A stretch of DNA of 64,000 nt from contig JAHHIL010000001.1 of assembly GCA_019358975.1 (NCBI GenBank), positions 434,001 through 498,000 of the forward strand. The letters run 5' to 3'. This document shows positions 23,472 to 33,663 of the stretch, in pieces. The first letter of the stretch is position 1; each line of letters starts with the position of its first letter. This DNA comes from Trichocoleus desertorum ATA4-8-CV12 (GTDB lineage: Bacteria > Cyanobacteriota > Cyanobacteriia > FACHB-46). A model generated the notes under the pieces. That model saw nothing but the letters and a program-made list of their open reading frames with translations. It had not been told where the DNA came from and made no database searches. The translations under genes were made by a program, and so were the position numbers.

Positions 23472-26108
23472 CTATTTGCTTGTCATGGTGTGCACACCAT
23501 CCCAATCTTCTGGGGGCGGATTGGTTAAGTAGTCTTGAATGCGACGGAGATGCACTTCTACTGCTTGATCTGTGTCCCGCAGCTCTTGGGCGGCATTGAA
23601 GTACTGGAGAGCTTGCTGAAACTCCATTTGTTTGTACGCGGTGCGTCCAGCTATATATAGATCTAGAAATTCCTCACTGTCGGCGGGTAAAGCCTCTCGG
23701 CGATCGCCAATCAACTCAAAAATGCTGACAGGTCTGTTCTTGCCCTTGACGCGAATTTTGTCGAGTTCTCGCACCCAGATGCGATCGCGGCAGAGTTCGT
23801 AGGTGAACTCGCTCAGCACAATATCGCAGCCGTATTCCTTGGTCACACTTTCTAAGCGAGAGCTGAGGTTCACACCATCCCCGATCACGGTGTAGTCCAT
23901 GCGCTTCTGGGAGCCGATGTTGCCAGAAACTACTTCTCCAGAACTAATCCCAATCCCGATGTGAATTTGGGGTTGCGATTCCATCCGCCGGGACTCGTTA
24001 AACTCCTTCAACCGTCGCCGCATATCCAGCGCTGATTGCACTGACATCCAGGCGTGGTTTTCGTTTAGCGGAAGCGGTGCCCCAAAGACCGCCATGATTG
24101 CATCCCCAATGAACTTATCCAGGGTGCCTTCATAGTTGAAGATCGCTTCCACCATCGTTTCAAAGTACTGATTCAGCAACTCGACGACTTTGGTCGCTTC
24201 TAAGTTTTCCGTCAACGTGGTGTAGCCGCGAATATCCGAGAACAGAATCGTAACTTCCTTACGCTCACCCACCATGAGGCCATCTTCGCCCAAAGCCATG
24301 ACTCGCTCTGCCACCCCAGGGGTCATGTAGCGATACATGGTCGTCTTCATCCGTTTTTCTTGGCTGATGTCTTCTAACACCACCAAGCCACCCCGCACGC
24401 CGCCTTCTGGGTTGGTGAGGGGGTTTACGGTGAGATTGATACTGCGCTCAATTTCGCGGATTTGGTCTTTGGTGAAATAGGTTGGCACTGCCCCATGGTT
24501 GCCATTACTAGTGTCAGCTTCGGGTGGCGTTGGGACTTCATTCCAAGCAATGTAGCATTTGGCCTCAGTGCGATCGCTAATCGCCAAGGTATATACGGTG
24601 TTGCCGTCATCCTCCAGCATGCCCTCACCCACAGCAGTCGTGGCAATATGCAGCCCCACGGTTAAGCTCTGCTCTGGTACATAGTGTTTAGCAGCAGTTT
24701 TCAAGCTGTCTTGCAAGCGCATTTGCAAGTTTTCGATCGGAATAATGTCCCAGACATAGCGCCCGACTAGCTTGTCTTGCCAGTGCAATTTATTCACCTT
24801 GCCACTGGCTTTGCGAACTGGGCAACCGAGCAACTCGATCGCAGCATCATTAATAGTGACGATTCTGCCTTGCATGTCGGTGGAGATCACCGCATCCGAC
24901 AAGCTCTGTAGCATGTCTTTCTGATACTGTTTCTCCAGCAGCACATTCTCAAACAGTTGGGCATTTTCTAAAGCAATGCCTGCCTGAATGTTAAAGGCCC
25001 GCATAAACTCTTCGTCAGAGTTGGTAAAGCTGCCTTGATGCTTGTTAATTAACTGCGTCACTCCAATTAAATCGCTACCCGAGTTAAACACAGGCATGCA
25101 AAGGATATTGCGGGTGTGATAGCCTGTTTTCTTGTCAGTACTGGGATCAAAGCGTGGGTCTTCGTAAGCGTTAGGAATGTTCAGCGTCTCACCCGTAGAG
25201 GCGACGTACCCAGCAATGCCTTTATTGGCAGGAATACGAATTTCTAGAATTGTTTTTTCGTCTGCGGCGGCAACTTTGGTCCACAGCTCATTGGTTTCCC
25301 GGCTCAATAGGAATAAAGTACTGCGATCGGCTTGCATCAAGTCACGGGCTTGATTCATCACAGCCCGCAGGGTGGTTTCTAGATCTAAGCTGCGCCCCAA
25401 CATCTTGGTCGCTTCTAGTAACGCTGCTACCCCACGCTGGTTGCGGGCGGCAATGTAGAACGTATTACAACTCTCTAGGATGATGCCAATAGAAGAAGCA
25501 AATTCCCGAAAATGTTGCTCATCTGTAGCGTCGAATGGCATCCCGCCCATCTTGTTCAGCAACTGAACGACTGCCACCACTCGCTCATGCTTATTGAAAA
25601 TGGGCATGCAAAGGATGTTCTCAGTGTGGTAGCCCGTTTGCTTATCCACTTCTTTATTAAAGAGAGGATGGCTGTAGGCATCGGGAATATTCAGGCACTC
25701 TCCGGTCGTAGCAACGTGCCCTGCAATGCCTTTATCAATCGGAATCCGAATCTCAGGAGACTTGCCGTCATCACTCTGAGCAATTTTGGCCCAAAGTTGC
25801 GCTTTTTCTTCATCTACTAAAAAAATGGTAGTGCGATCGGCCTGGAGAATTTGGCCAATTTTTAAGGTGAATGCCTCTAGAATCTGCTCTAGTAGTGTCT
25901 CTAGAGTTTCGTTATTAATTAAATCGATCGCCCGTAAAAAGTGCTCAAACTCACGAGTAATCTGCTCCAGCAAATCAATGAATTGCGGAATCGGTAAATC
26001 CTTGACGCGATGAGTGAGGCTACCTTTGCGGTTATTGGCTTGAGTCAGGGTAGCCAGCATGCCACCCGATTGAGGCACAGCGCCAGAATTATGGAGTGTC
26101 ATAGTCAT
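23472..26108 (-). CDS. Adenylate cyclase with GAF-GAF-PAS sensor region (CyaB type)
   Basis: 878 residues. GAF-A (about 55-205) and GAF-B (about 225-385) are clearly related. Both end in an NKFDE-type motif (NKMGGMPFDATDE; NKHQGSFTNSDEE), the mark of GAF domains that bind cyclic nucleotides. A PAS-like region with a long insert spans about 395-580. The class III cyclase domain (about 605-800) has the metal aspartates Asp625 (LFSDIRGYT) and Asp669 (DKFIGDAI), purine-selecting Lys665 and Thr740 (MDYTVIGDGVN), and Asn747/Arg751. The Lys/Thr pair instead of Lys/Asp is known from Anabaena CyaB1, which has the same layout and is activated by cAMP through GAF-B. A TPR-like tail of about 70 residues follows. 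It converts ATP to cAMP, probably with positive feedback; no membrane segment is present. Confidence 0.93.
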   Translation of the reverse strand: MTMTLHNSGAVPQSGGMLATLTQANNRKGSLTHRVKDLPIPQFIDLLEQITREFEHFLRAIDLINNETLETLLEQILEAFTLKIGQILQADRTTIFLVDEEKAQLWAKIAQSDDGKSPEIRIPIDKGIAGHVATTGECLNIPDAYSHPLFNKEVDKQTGYHTENILCMPIFNKHERVVAVVQLLNKMGGMPFDATDEQHFREFASSIGIILESCNTFYIAARNQRGVAALLEATKMLGRSLDLETTLRAVMNQARDLMQADRSTLFLLSRETNELWTKVAAADEKTILEIRIPANKGIAGYVASTGETLNIPNAYEDPRFDPSTDKKTGYHTRNILCMPVFNSGSDLIGVTQLINKHQGSFTNSDEEFMRAFNIQAGIALENAQLFENVLLEKQYQKDMLQSLSDAVISTDMQGRIVTINDAAIELLGCPVRKASGKVNKLHWQDKLVGRYVWDIIPIENLQMRLQDSLKTAAKHYVPEQSLTVGLHIATTAVGEGMLEDDGNTVYTLAISDRTEAKCYIAWNEVPTPPEADTSNGNHGAVPTYFTKDQIREIERSINLTVNPLTNPEGGVRGGLVVLEDISQEKRMKTTMYRYMTPGVAERVMALGEDGLMVGERKEVTILFSDIRGYTTLTENLEATKVVELLNQYFETMVEAIFNYEGTLDKFIGDAIMAVFGAPLPLNENHAWMSVQSALDMRRRLKEFNESRRMESQPQIHIGIGISSGEVVSGNIGSQKRMDYTVIGDGVNLSSRLESVTKEYGCDIVLSEFTYELCRDRIWVRELDKIRVKGKNRPVSIFELIGDRREALPADSEEFLDLYIAGRTAYKQMEFQQALQYFNAAQELRDTDQAVEVHLRRIQDYLTNPPPEDWDGVHTMTSK

Positions 26109-26555
26109 GACCGATAAAAGGGGCAGGGAAGCCCATGCTTGGTAGATGGATTCTGAGCGAGGCGATCGCAGGAGGATTAGATGTTTTTATAGACACTACA
26201 CTAAAGCCCATCTTCTGTTGATTAGCGTAGCTTGCTCTAGTCTAGGTGATGCCACAGAGAGCCAGTCAGAAAACTTGGTCGAGTTGTTGGCATGGCAAAA
26301 CTCTCTCAGATTCTTTGATTGGTTTATATCTATAGTGTCGTGAGGTATCACCGATTAATCAAGAGAGCAGTCTCGCTAAAACAGGCCGCTGTTTTAGTCA
26401 AGGTTAGTATCCCCTCACAATACTTGGCAATAACAGAACCACTACGAATGTAACTGGTTGTTTACAGTCCAACAAGCAGCAGCTTATACAAAACTGTAGT
26501 TGTGCCTCTAGTTCGCCTTCCCTACTAGGCAAGGGCGGGGGGTAGGTCTCAGTTG
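26109..26555. other. 447-bp intergenic region with a 9-bp hairpin
   Basis: No supportable gene. CTAAAACAG (26376-26384) and CTGTTTTAG (26389-26397) form a perfect 9-bp stem with a 4-base loop GCCG. It lies about 160 bases beyond the stop of sqdX (minus strand) and has no T-run on either side except the TTTTAG in the stem, so a terminator role is only possible. The promoter of the leftward cyclase gene should lie near 26110-26250. Confidence 0.5.
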
Positions 26556-27689
26556 CTAAGCGGCTGAAGGCAGGGCTTGGGAGGTAACTACAGCGCGATA
26601 ATAACTTTGAAGTTGACGGGTCGCTGCTGCCCAACCCCAACGTTCTGCTTCCAGACGAGCATTGTGCCGGAGAGTTTCGCGTTGCTCCACTTGATCTAAC
26701 AAAGTTCGGGTCGCCGCGATCGCCCCTTGCTCATTGCTGGGATCAAACAGGTAGCCATTGACGCCATCGGTCACAATGTCAGGAATACCGCCGGAGCGAG
26801 CCGCAACTACGGGGCACCCTGCGGCCATTGCTTCTAAAAGCACTAGCCCTAAAGTTTCAGTTCGAGAAGGAAAGACAAAGGCATCAGCAGAGGCAAAGGC
26901 ACTGGCTAGCTCTTTGCCTCCGAGATAACCAACGAAGTGGGTGGGGGTGCCAGCAAAATGCTTTTCTAGTTCTTGGCGATAGGGGCCATCTCCCACTAAA
27001 GCCAAGCGAGCGTTAGGAATTGCTTCTAGGATGGGTTTGATCCGATCGATTTCTTTTTCAGCGGAAAGACGACCGACATAGAGCAATAACGGTGCTTCTG
27101 GATGGCCTTGACTGAGACGCGATCGCATTTCCTGACTTGCCAAATCAGGCTGGAAGGTTTCTGTGTCTACGCCTCGTTGCCAGAGGTCCACCCGTTCAAT
27201 CCCGTGGGCGGTTAATTCTTCCACCATGGCGGTGGAGGTACATAAATTTAGTTGAGCTTGGTTGTGCCCCGCTTTGAGCAATTCCCACAGCAAACCTTCT
27301 AGCATGCCCAAGCCGTAGTGCTCTAAGTATTTGGGGAGATGGGTATGGTAAGAAGCAACTAACGGAATTTTTAGCGTTTTACTATAGTAGAGACCTGCCA
27401 ATCCTAGGACAGCCGGATTGACGATATGAACCAGATCTGGCCGAAATCGCTCTAAGGCTTCCCCAATCGAAGGACGAGGAAAAGCCAGCTTCAGCTCCGG
27501 GTACAGCGGCAGTGGAATTCCTGGTACCCCATAAATTTTGGCACCTTTGTACTCCGTCAATCCTCCATCTGGAGAAAAAATGAGTACTTGGTCGCCAGCA
27601 CGCTGTAAATGCTCAACCGTATGGCGTAGGCGCGTGACAATTCCATCAACCTTGGGCAAAAAGGTTTCAGTGAATAGAGCAATTCGCAT
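26556..27689 (-). CDS. sqdX: Sulfolipid glycosyltransferase SqdX (GT4)
   Basis: 377 residues. The N-terminus MRIALFTETFLPKVDGIVTRL is typical for GT4 enzymes of the SqdX/SQD2 group. The donor-binding part has LLYVGRLSAEKEID, ALVGDGPYRQEL, HFVGYLGGKELA and the E-x7-E motif (FPSRTETLGLVLLEAMAAGCPVVAARSGGIPDIV). SqdX transfers sulfoquinovose from UDP-sulfoquinovose to diacylglycerol, making the thylakoid lipid SQDG at the membrane. The adjacent upstream sqdB makes the donor, which supports this assignment over other GT4 enzymes. A stem followed by T residues lies in the 95-base gap between sqdB and sqdX, so sqdX may depend partly on read-through or on its own promoter. Confidence 0.93.
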   Translation of the reverse strand: MRIALFTETFLPKVDGIVTRLRHTVEHLQRAGDQVLIFSPDGGLTEYKGAKIYGVPGIPLPLYPELKLAFPRPSIGEALERFRPDLVHIVNPAVLGLAGLYYSKTLKIPLVASYHTHLPKYLEHYGLGMLEGLLWELLKAGHNQAQLNLCTSTAMVEELTAHGIERVDLWQRGVDTETFQPDLASQEMRSRLSQGHPEAPLLLYVGRLSAEKEIDRIKPILEAIPNARLALVGDGPYRQELEKHFAGTPTHFVGYLGGKELASAFASADAFVFPSRTETLGLVLLEAMAAGCPVVAARSGGIPDIVTDGVNGYLFDPSNEQGAIAATRTLLDQVEQRETLRHNARLEAERWGWAAATRQLQSYYRAVVTSQALPSAA

Positions 27690-27732
27690 AAAGTCTAGAA
27701 ATATTTAATTGCTGACAACTTTTTTAGGGTTG

Positions 27733-27777
27733 AAAAAAGCAGAGCCCCCCTAGAAGCAGATAGAAGCAGCTCTGCTT
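27733..27777 (-). terminator. Terminator between sqdB and sqdX
   Basis: On the minus strand AAGCAGAGC (27777-27769) pairs with GCTCTGCTT (27745-27737), and T residues continue to 27733. The 9-bp stem is perfect, with a 23-base loop. It begins 8 bases after the sqdB stop. Confidence 0.75.
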
Positions 27778-27784
27778 GAGATGG

Positions 27785-29011
<1,227 letters not shown>

Positions 29012-29118
29012 CTAAGTTCTAAGTTCACTGTCAGCCCAAGGCTGGAATGAACTTCGAGAACCTTCTACCAACCGTACCAGGAATAGGGGTCATTGAACCT
29101 CCCTCTGGAACAGAAATT

Positions 29119-29709
29119 TCAAACTCTCACTTCTTCGGCAAAATTGGCCCAGCGTACGAAGTAAAAAGGGCCTGCAACAGAACCCCAAATGTGCTCGTCG
29201 GTTTCGGGATCTCGACCGCGATCGTGGCTAATAAATCTTTCGCCGTCTATCTCAAATGTGCTATCGAGATAGGTACTTTGGCCTTTGCGAAAGACGATGC
29301 AGCCTTTGCCGGGTTCTACATAGCCCTTAAAGCTGTTGCCTGTCCACTCGGCAATCATGTTGCATCCGGGTAATTTTTCTAGATCCTCAGCTTGGAGGGT
29401 TTTGAGGCACTCTAGGTCTCGCGAGGCTCCATAAAACCGCGCTTCTTCCCGGACAGTGTAGTTCTCAATTTCAATGCGATCGCCCTGCACCACCAAATTG
29501 AGTATTCGCACCCGATAGGGATCATTCAGCTGATAATCATAGGCTTGCTCAACCAGCAGGCTGACGCCAGATAGAATTTGTTGGGGAATGGGACGCATAC
29601 AAACCCGGATATGGGCGAAGAAGGGTGGGTTCTCAAATGCTTGTTCTTGGTTGCTAAAGTCTGCTGCCATCCAGCGGGCCAAGGTGCCAACATCAGTCGC
29701 GTGAGTCAT
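29119..29709 (-). CDS. cpcT: Phycobiliprotein chromophore lyase CpcT
   Basis: 196 residues, the normal length of the CpcT/CpeT family. The text THATDVGTLARWMAADFSNQ, FFAHIRVCMRP, LEKLPGCNMIAEWTGNSFKG and the final DRGRDPETDEHIWGSVAGPFYFVRW are nearly diagnostic. CpcT attaches phycocyanobilin to Cys-153 of the phycocyanin beta subunit, and the beta-barrel cups the bilin. The close match to CpcT rather than CpeT suggests phycocyanin, not phycoerythrin, as substrate. No other phycobilisome gene lies in the window. It sits alone between sqdB and a lipoprotein gene, as lyase genes of this family often do. Confidence 0.95.
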   Translation of the reverse strand: MTHATDVGTLARWMAADFSNQEQAFENPPFFAHIRVCMRPIPQQILSGVSLLVEQAYDYQLNDPYRVRILNLVVQGDRIEIENYTVREEARFYGASRDLECLKTLQAEDLEKLPGCNMIAEWTGNSFKGYVEPGKGCIVFRKGQSTYLDSTFEIDGERFISHDRGRDPETDEHIWGSVAGPFYFVRWANFAEEVRV

Positions 29710-29807
29710 GGAAAAATTAAAACCGCATATCTAAAAGTGATCCCCATTATTGTCTAGGATCTAGCTGATTTTTAGCCGCGAGTTTTTCTGAGGTTGATTC
29801 ACGTGAC

Positions 29808-31076
29808 TTAATCCGTGTTTTTGAGACGAAATAAGAGCACTTGAGTTGGTTGTTCGGCTTGCAGATGGTTGTTGCTGACCAGCAATAAACTCTGAGAACC
29901 GTCTGGTAATTGTGGCCCCAAGGTCATTCCGGCTAAGTCACCCAGTGGAATTCCGAGCTTGTTCAAATCCAATAGCGATCGCTTACGAATCGGTTGAATT
30001 CCTTCTGCCCCTTGGAGGCTGGCCAAACTGGAAGTGTCTGTAGCGCTGCCCATTGCTAGTTGAAAAATTTCCGCAGAGGGGTTGGAGTCATCTAGGGTTT
30101 CCTCCAAGCTCAAGAAATGCCCACCTTGGTCGAGCACCATTAGTTCTGTCAGTTGCGGGGCGATCGCTCCGACGGGAGGAGCTTTGATGGGATACACATG
30201 CTCTGCAATCAGCACTGGGGGGCCGTCTCCGATCAGATAGTGAAGTAAGCGATTATTAGCAGTTTGGTTTTCTGTCTCTCGGTCTTGCACTAAGGCTGAT
30301 TGAGTGGCGGCGAAGATGCGAAACGGTTCTAAATTGGCAGGACTGACACTAGGAGCGCTAAGGGTCAGGGCTGAGAATGCTCCATGCGCTTGAACTCCGA
30401 CAGGTTCTTCCGGTGTACCCGTATTGGGTAAGAATCGATTTGGGATCGGTAGCCGTTGCCGTAACTTACCAGTGGCTAGATCAAACTCGCCGACTAAAGG
30501 CGTGGTACCCGCCGCATCTAAGTTGTCGCTTGCAATGAAGACAGAATTTTGTGGAGACAGACCAATGCCAGCAGGAGCGATCGTATTAGGCGGATAGGGT
30601 TGACCGTTGTCCTGTTTCAGGATGGTGACTTGCTCAACTTCTAGCTGCTGGATTTTGGGAGCTTCCGGATCACTCGTATCAACACTGAGCTTGAAGGTGT
30701 AAAACCTAGCAGGTGCTTGCTGACTAGTATCATTAGAAACGGCATAAAAGCGATCGCGCTGCCGATCGTAAGTTAGGGCTGACAGACCTCCTACAGGAGT
30801 GTTGTTGTACGTAAACTGCGGCAGTTGATACTCCCCCAGAAACTCCAGGGAACGGTCCAAAAACAGCCTAGATTCAGCAGAAATTCTAGGCACACCGCAA
30901 GCAGTGAGCAGGAGAGGGATGATTAAAACTAGTGCACCCAAAGCTCGACGGTAAGTCCCAAAACGTGCCCCCACCACTGAAAGAACTTCTGGAAAAACTT
31001 CTGGAAGAAAAGATTTATCGTACTTCACTGCCAACCCTCGGCTCCTATACAACGCATTATCTACAGTTGCTGGCAA
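29808..31076 (-). CDS. Phytase/esterase-like beta-propeller lipoprotein
   Basis: 422 residues as listed; the start is uncertain because the first about 40 residues before the hydrophobic LGALVLIIPLLLTACG are long for a signal peptide. The lipobox LTAC with its Cys makes it an exported lipoprotein. The mature part carries GGLSALTYDRQRDRFYAVSND, PAGIGLSPQNSVFIASDN and LAGMTLGPQLPDGSQSLLLVSNNH, the recurring pattern of the esterase-like activity of phytase family, which forms a beta-propeller. Activity on phytate is not established for most members, so a general phosphoesterase or binding role is equally possible. It lies downstream of ctaE in the same direction but is separated from it by a strong terminator. 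Confidence 0.75.
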   Translation of the reverse strand: MPATVDNALYRSRGLAVKYDKSFLPEVFPEVLSVVGARFGTYRRALGALVLIIPLLLTACGVPRISAESRLFLDRSLEFLGEYQLPQFTYNNTPVGGLSALTYDRQRDRFYAVSNDTSQQAPARFYTFKLSVDTSDPEAPKIQQLEVEQVTILKQDNGQPYPPNTIAPAGIGLSPQNSVFIASDNLDAAGTTPLVGEFDLATGKLRQRLPIPNRFLPNTGTPEEPVGVQAHGAFSALTLSAPSVSPANLEPFRIFAATQSALVQDRETENQTANNRLLHYLIGDGPPVLIAEHVYPIKAPPVGAIAPQLTELMVLDQGGHFLSLEETLDDSNPSAEIFQLAMGSATDTSSLASLQGAEGIQPIRKRSLLDLNKLGIPLGDLAGMTLGPQLPDGSQSLLLVSNNHLQAEQPTQVLLFRLKNTD

Positions 31077-31078
31077 TT

Positions 31079-31100
31079 AAAAACCCCCTAGGGAGGGGGT
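31079..31100 (-). terminator. Terminator of the ctaCDE operon
   Basis: On the minus strand ACCCCC (31100-31095) / GGGGGT (31088-31083) with a 6-base loop TCCCTA is followed by TTTT (31082-31079). It lies 26 bases after the ctaE stop. Confidence 0.85.
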
Positions 31101-31125
31101 AAAAATCACGAATGGGTCGCCCGTT

Positions 31126-31758
31126 TTAGAGCAAGTAGAGCAAGAGAAAGAGCAAAACCCAGATCACATCGACAAAGTGCCAATACAATTCGGCAGCTTC
31201 GACGCCAAAGTGATGCTCCTTCGAGTAGTGGTTCGGCTTGAGCGATCGCCACAGTACACCCAGCATCAGCAATAAGCCAAAGCAAACGTGTAAACCGTGG
31301 AAGCCAGTCAAGACATAGAAGGTGCTGCCAAACAAGTTTGAAGTGAGGCCAAATTCTAGGTGCTTGTACTCGTAAATCTGACCGCACAGGAAGATGGCTC
31401 CCATCAAAGCGGTGACACCAAACCAAGTACGCAATCCCTTAACATCGTCTTTTTTGACGGCGGTGTCTGCCTGGTGAATGACAAAACTGCTAGCAATCAG
31501 AATGACCGTGTTGATGCTGGGCAAAAGTAACTCCAACTTGGGTGTCCCTGCGGGGGGCCAACTCGGAGCTACGGCCCGGAAGGTTAAATAAGCCGTAAAC
31601 AAGCCCAAGAAGATCATGCCCTCAGCAATCAGGAACACAATCACACCTAGGAGGCGATAGTCGTGATGCTCAACTCCATGTGCCGAAACTTCTGACACTT
31701 CGGCTTCGTGATGGTAATTTAGCTCAGCTTTTGACGGATCAATCGTGGAACCTTGCAT
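31126..31758 (-). CDS. ctaE: Cytochrome c oxidase subunit III
   Basis: 210 residues with about five membrane segments, the short form usual in cyanobacteria (seven in mitochondria). The text LLGVIVFLIAEGMIFLGLFTAYLTFR, GSTFYVLTGFHGLHVCFGLLLML and VEAAELYWHFVDVIWVLLFLLLYLL are family hallmarks. Subunit III stabilises the aa3-type oxidase and the proton uptake path. It is the last gene of ctaC-ctaD-ctaE, 49 bases after ctaD. The complex reduces oxygen with electrons from cytochrome c6 or plastocyanin at the thylakoid and/or plasma membrane. Confidence 0.96.
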   Translation of the reverse strand: MQGSTIDPSKAELNYHHEAEVSEVSAHGVEHHDYRLLGVIVFLIAEGMIFLGLFTAYLTFRAVAPSWPPAGTPKLELLLPSINTVILIASSFVIHQADTAVKKDDVKGLRTWFGVTALMGAIFLCGQIYEYKHLEFGLTSNLFGSTFYVLTGFHGLHVCFGLLLMLGVLWRSLKPNHYSKEHHFGVEAAELYWHFVDVIWVLLFLLLYLL

Positions 31759-31807
31759 GAATCTCTAATGCCTTTAGCGCAACGACAAGTGCGTTGATCT
31801 GGGTTGA

Positions 31808-33580
31808 TCAGCGGTTATGGCTTTCGCCTTGGCGATCGTCAGGATGGACCGCAACCGCCGGATCAGGCTCAGCTCTGAGCGCGGAACTGGGACCCGCCGA
31901 TAAAGCTGGATCGCGGGCATCCGAGAAGGGCACATCTACCTGAGTGGCGCGACTGCCCATTCCATAGTCATAGGGGCCTGTAGCCAAGACGGGATCACTC
32001 TCAAAGTTTTCCACAGGAGGTGGGGAAGTCGTCATCCACTCTAAGGTGAGACCTTGCCAGGGGTTGTCCGGTGCTTTTGGACCCGCTATCCAACTCCAGC
32101 AAGCATTCACAATGAAGGGGATCGTAGAGAGAGCCAGCAAATAGGCACCGACCGAACAAATTAAGTTCAGGGTAGCGAACTTGGGGTCATACTCAGCAAT
32201 GCGTCGGTTCATCCCTTCCATGCCTAGCTTGTGCATGGGCATGAAAGTAATGTTGAAGCCAACTAGCATCATGGCAAAGTGAATTTTGCCCCAGGTCTCA
32301 TTCAGCATCCGCCCCGTCATTTTGGGAAACCAGTGATAGAAGCCAGCGTAGATGCCGAAGACACTGCCGCCAAACAGGACGTAGTGCAGGTGGGCGACGA
32401 CAAAGTAGGTGTCGTGAACATGAATATCAAAGGGGACAGCCGCCACCATAACGCCGCTGATGCCACCGATGACAAACATGGAGACAAAGCCCATTGCAAA
32501 CAGCATGGCGCTGTTGAGCCGTAGCTTTCCGCCCCAAATGGTAGCTAGCCAACTGAAGACCTTGATCCCCGTGGGAACCGCAATCACCATTGTCGTGATC
32601 ATGAAGAACATGCGGAGCCAAGCGGGGGTGCCGCTGGTAAACATGTGGTGTGCCCACACGATCAGGCCCAGGAAGCTAATTGCCAAGCTGGAGTAAGCGA
32701 TCGCCTTATAACCAAAAATTGGCTTGCGAGCATGGACGGGCAAAATTTCCGAGATCATGCCGAAGAAGGGCAAGATCATGATGTAAACGGCGGGGTGGGA
32801 GTAGAACCAGAATAAATGCTGGTAAACAATCGGGTCACCGCCACCTGTCGGGTTAAAAAATGCTGTACCTGCCAGCAGGTCAAAGGCCAGGAGAATGAGT
32901 GCGCCTGCTAAAACCGGAGTCGCGATCAGCGCTAAGGCTGAAGTCGAGAGCATGGCCCAGCAGAACAGGGGCATTTGGTTATAACCCATGCCGGGGGTCC
33001 GCATCTTCACAATCGTGACGATGAAGTTCACTGCTGCCAGGATCGAAGAGGTTCCGAGCAGTAGCACGCTCATGATCCAAATCGCCTCTCCAGCCTTGCC
33101 CGCACTCATCGTGCTTAGCGGTGGATAGGAGGTCCAACCTGCACCCGGTGCCCCAACTAAGAAACTACTGAGCAGCAATAAGCCTGCGGGGGGAATGATC
33201 CAGAAGGCGATCGCGTTCAGCCGGGGGAAGGCCATGTCTCTAGCCCCGATCAGCAGCGGGATCAAGAAGTTGCCAAACCCACCCGTTCCGGCAGGTACGA
33301 TCCACAAGAAGATCATGATCGTGGCGTGGACCGTAAATAAGCTGTTGTAAACCTCACGGCTGACAAAATCAACTTCTGGAGTTGCCAGTTCGGTGCGGAC
33401 GGCAGTCGCCAGGACACCACCAATTAAATAGAAGATAAACGTAGTGACCAGGTACTGAATCCCAATCACCTTGTGGTCAGTACTAAAGCCAAAATATTCG
33501 CGCCAATGGGTCACTTTAGGCTCAGAGCCGTGGGCGGGGATGTTAGCAGTTTCTTGAAGCTGTGCTTGTGTCATAGCCAA
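31808..33580 (-). CDS. ctaD: Cytochrome c oxidase subunit I
   Basis: 590 residues, twelve membrane segments. The high-spin heme/CuB site is visible in HLFWFYSHPAVYIMILPFFG (His and cross-linked Tyr), the following WAHHMFTSG histidine pair, and HVHDTYFVVAHLHYVLFGG, which carries both late heme ligands. The proton-channel motif is the YSHPAVY variant, not GHPEVY, so it belongs to the A2-type heme-copper oxidases. The last about 60 residues (after TGPYDYG) are polar and Ala/Asp/Pro-rich and extend beyond the usual end. ctaD sits 83 bases after ctaC and 49 before ctaE. Together with heme A made by CtaA and CtaB it forms the respiratory terminal oxidase. Confidence 0.97.
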   Translation of the reverse strand: MAMTQAQLQETANIPAHGSEPKVTHWREYFGFSTDHKVIGIQYLVTTFIFYLIGGVLATAVRTELATPEVDFVSREVYNSLFTVHATIMIFLWIVPAGTGGFGNFLIPLLIGARDMAFPRLNAIAFWIIPPAGLLLLSSFLVGAPGAGWTSYPPLSTMSAGKAGEAIWIMSVLLLGTSSILAAVNFIVTIVKMRTPGMGYNQMPLFCWAMLSTSALALIATPVLAGALILLAFDLLAGTAFFNPTGGGDPIVYQHLFWFYSHPAVYIMILPFFGMISEILPVHARKPIFGYKAIAYSSLAISFLGLIVWAHHMFTSGTPAWLRMFFMITTMVIAVPTGIKVFSWLATIWGGKLRLNSAMLFAMGFVSMFVIGGISGVMVAAVPFDIHVHDTYFVVAHLHYVLFGGSVFGIYAGFYHWFPKMTGRMLNETWGKIHFAMMLVGFNITFMPMHKLGMEGMNRRIAEYDPKFATLNLICSVGAYLLALSTIPFIVNACWSWIAGPKAPDNPWQGLTLEWMTTSPPPVENFESDPVLATGPYDYGMGSRATQVDVPFSDARDPALSAGPSSALRAEPDPAVAVHPDDRQGESHNR

Positions 33581-33663
33581 TTCTCACAACAGAGAGATGC
33601 CAAGTGACAGTCTCTAAATTTCTCTGAAAGCAAAACTCAACTGGACCTTAGTTTAAGCGTGAT

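Noticed and set aside
26404-26640. 78-codon minus-strand frame at the 3' end of sqdX
   Set aside because: Overlaps sqdX in another frame and has low-complexity Pro/Ser content without homology.
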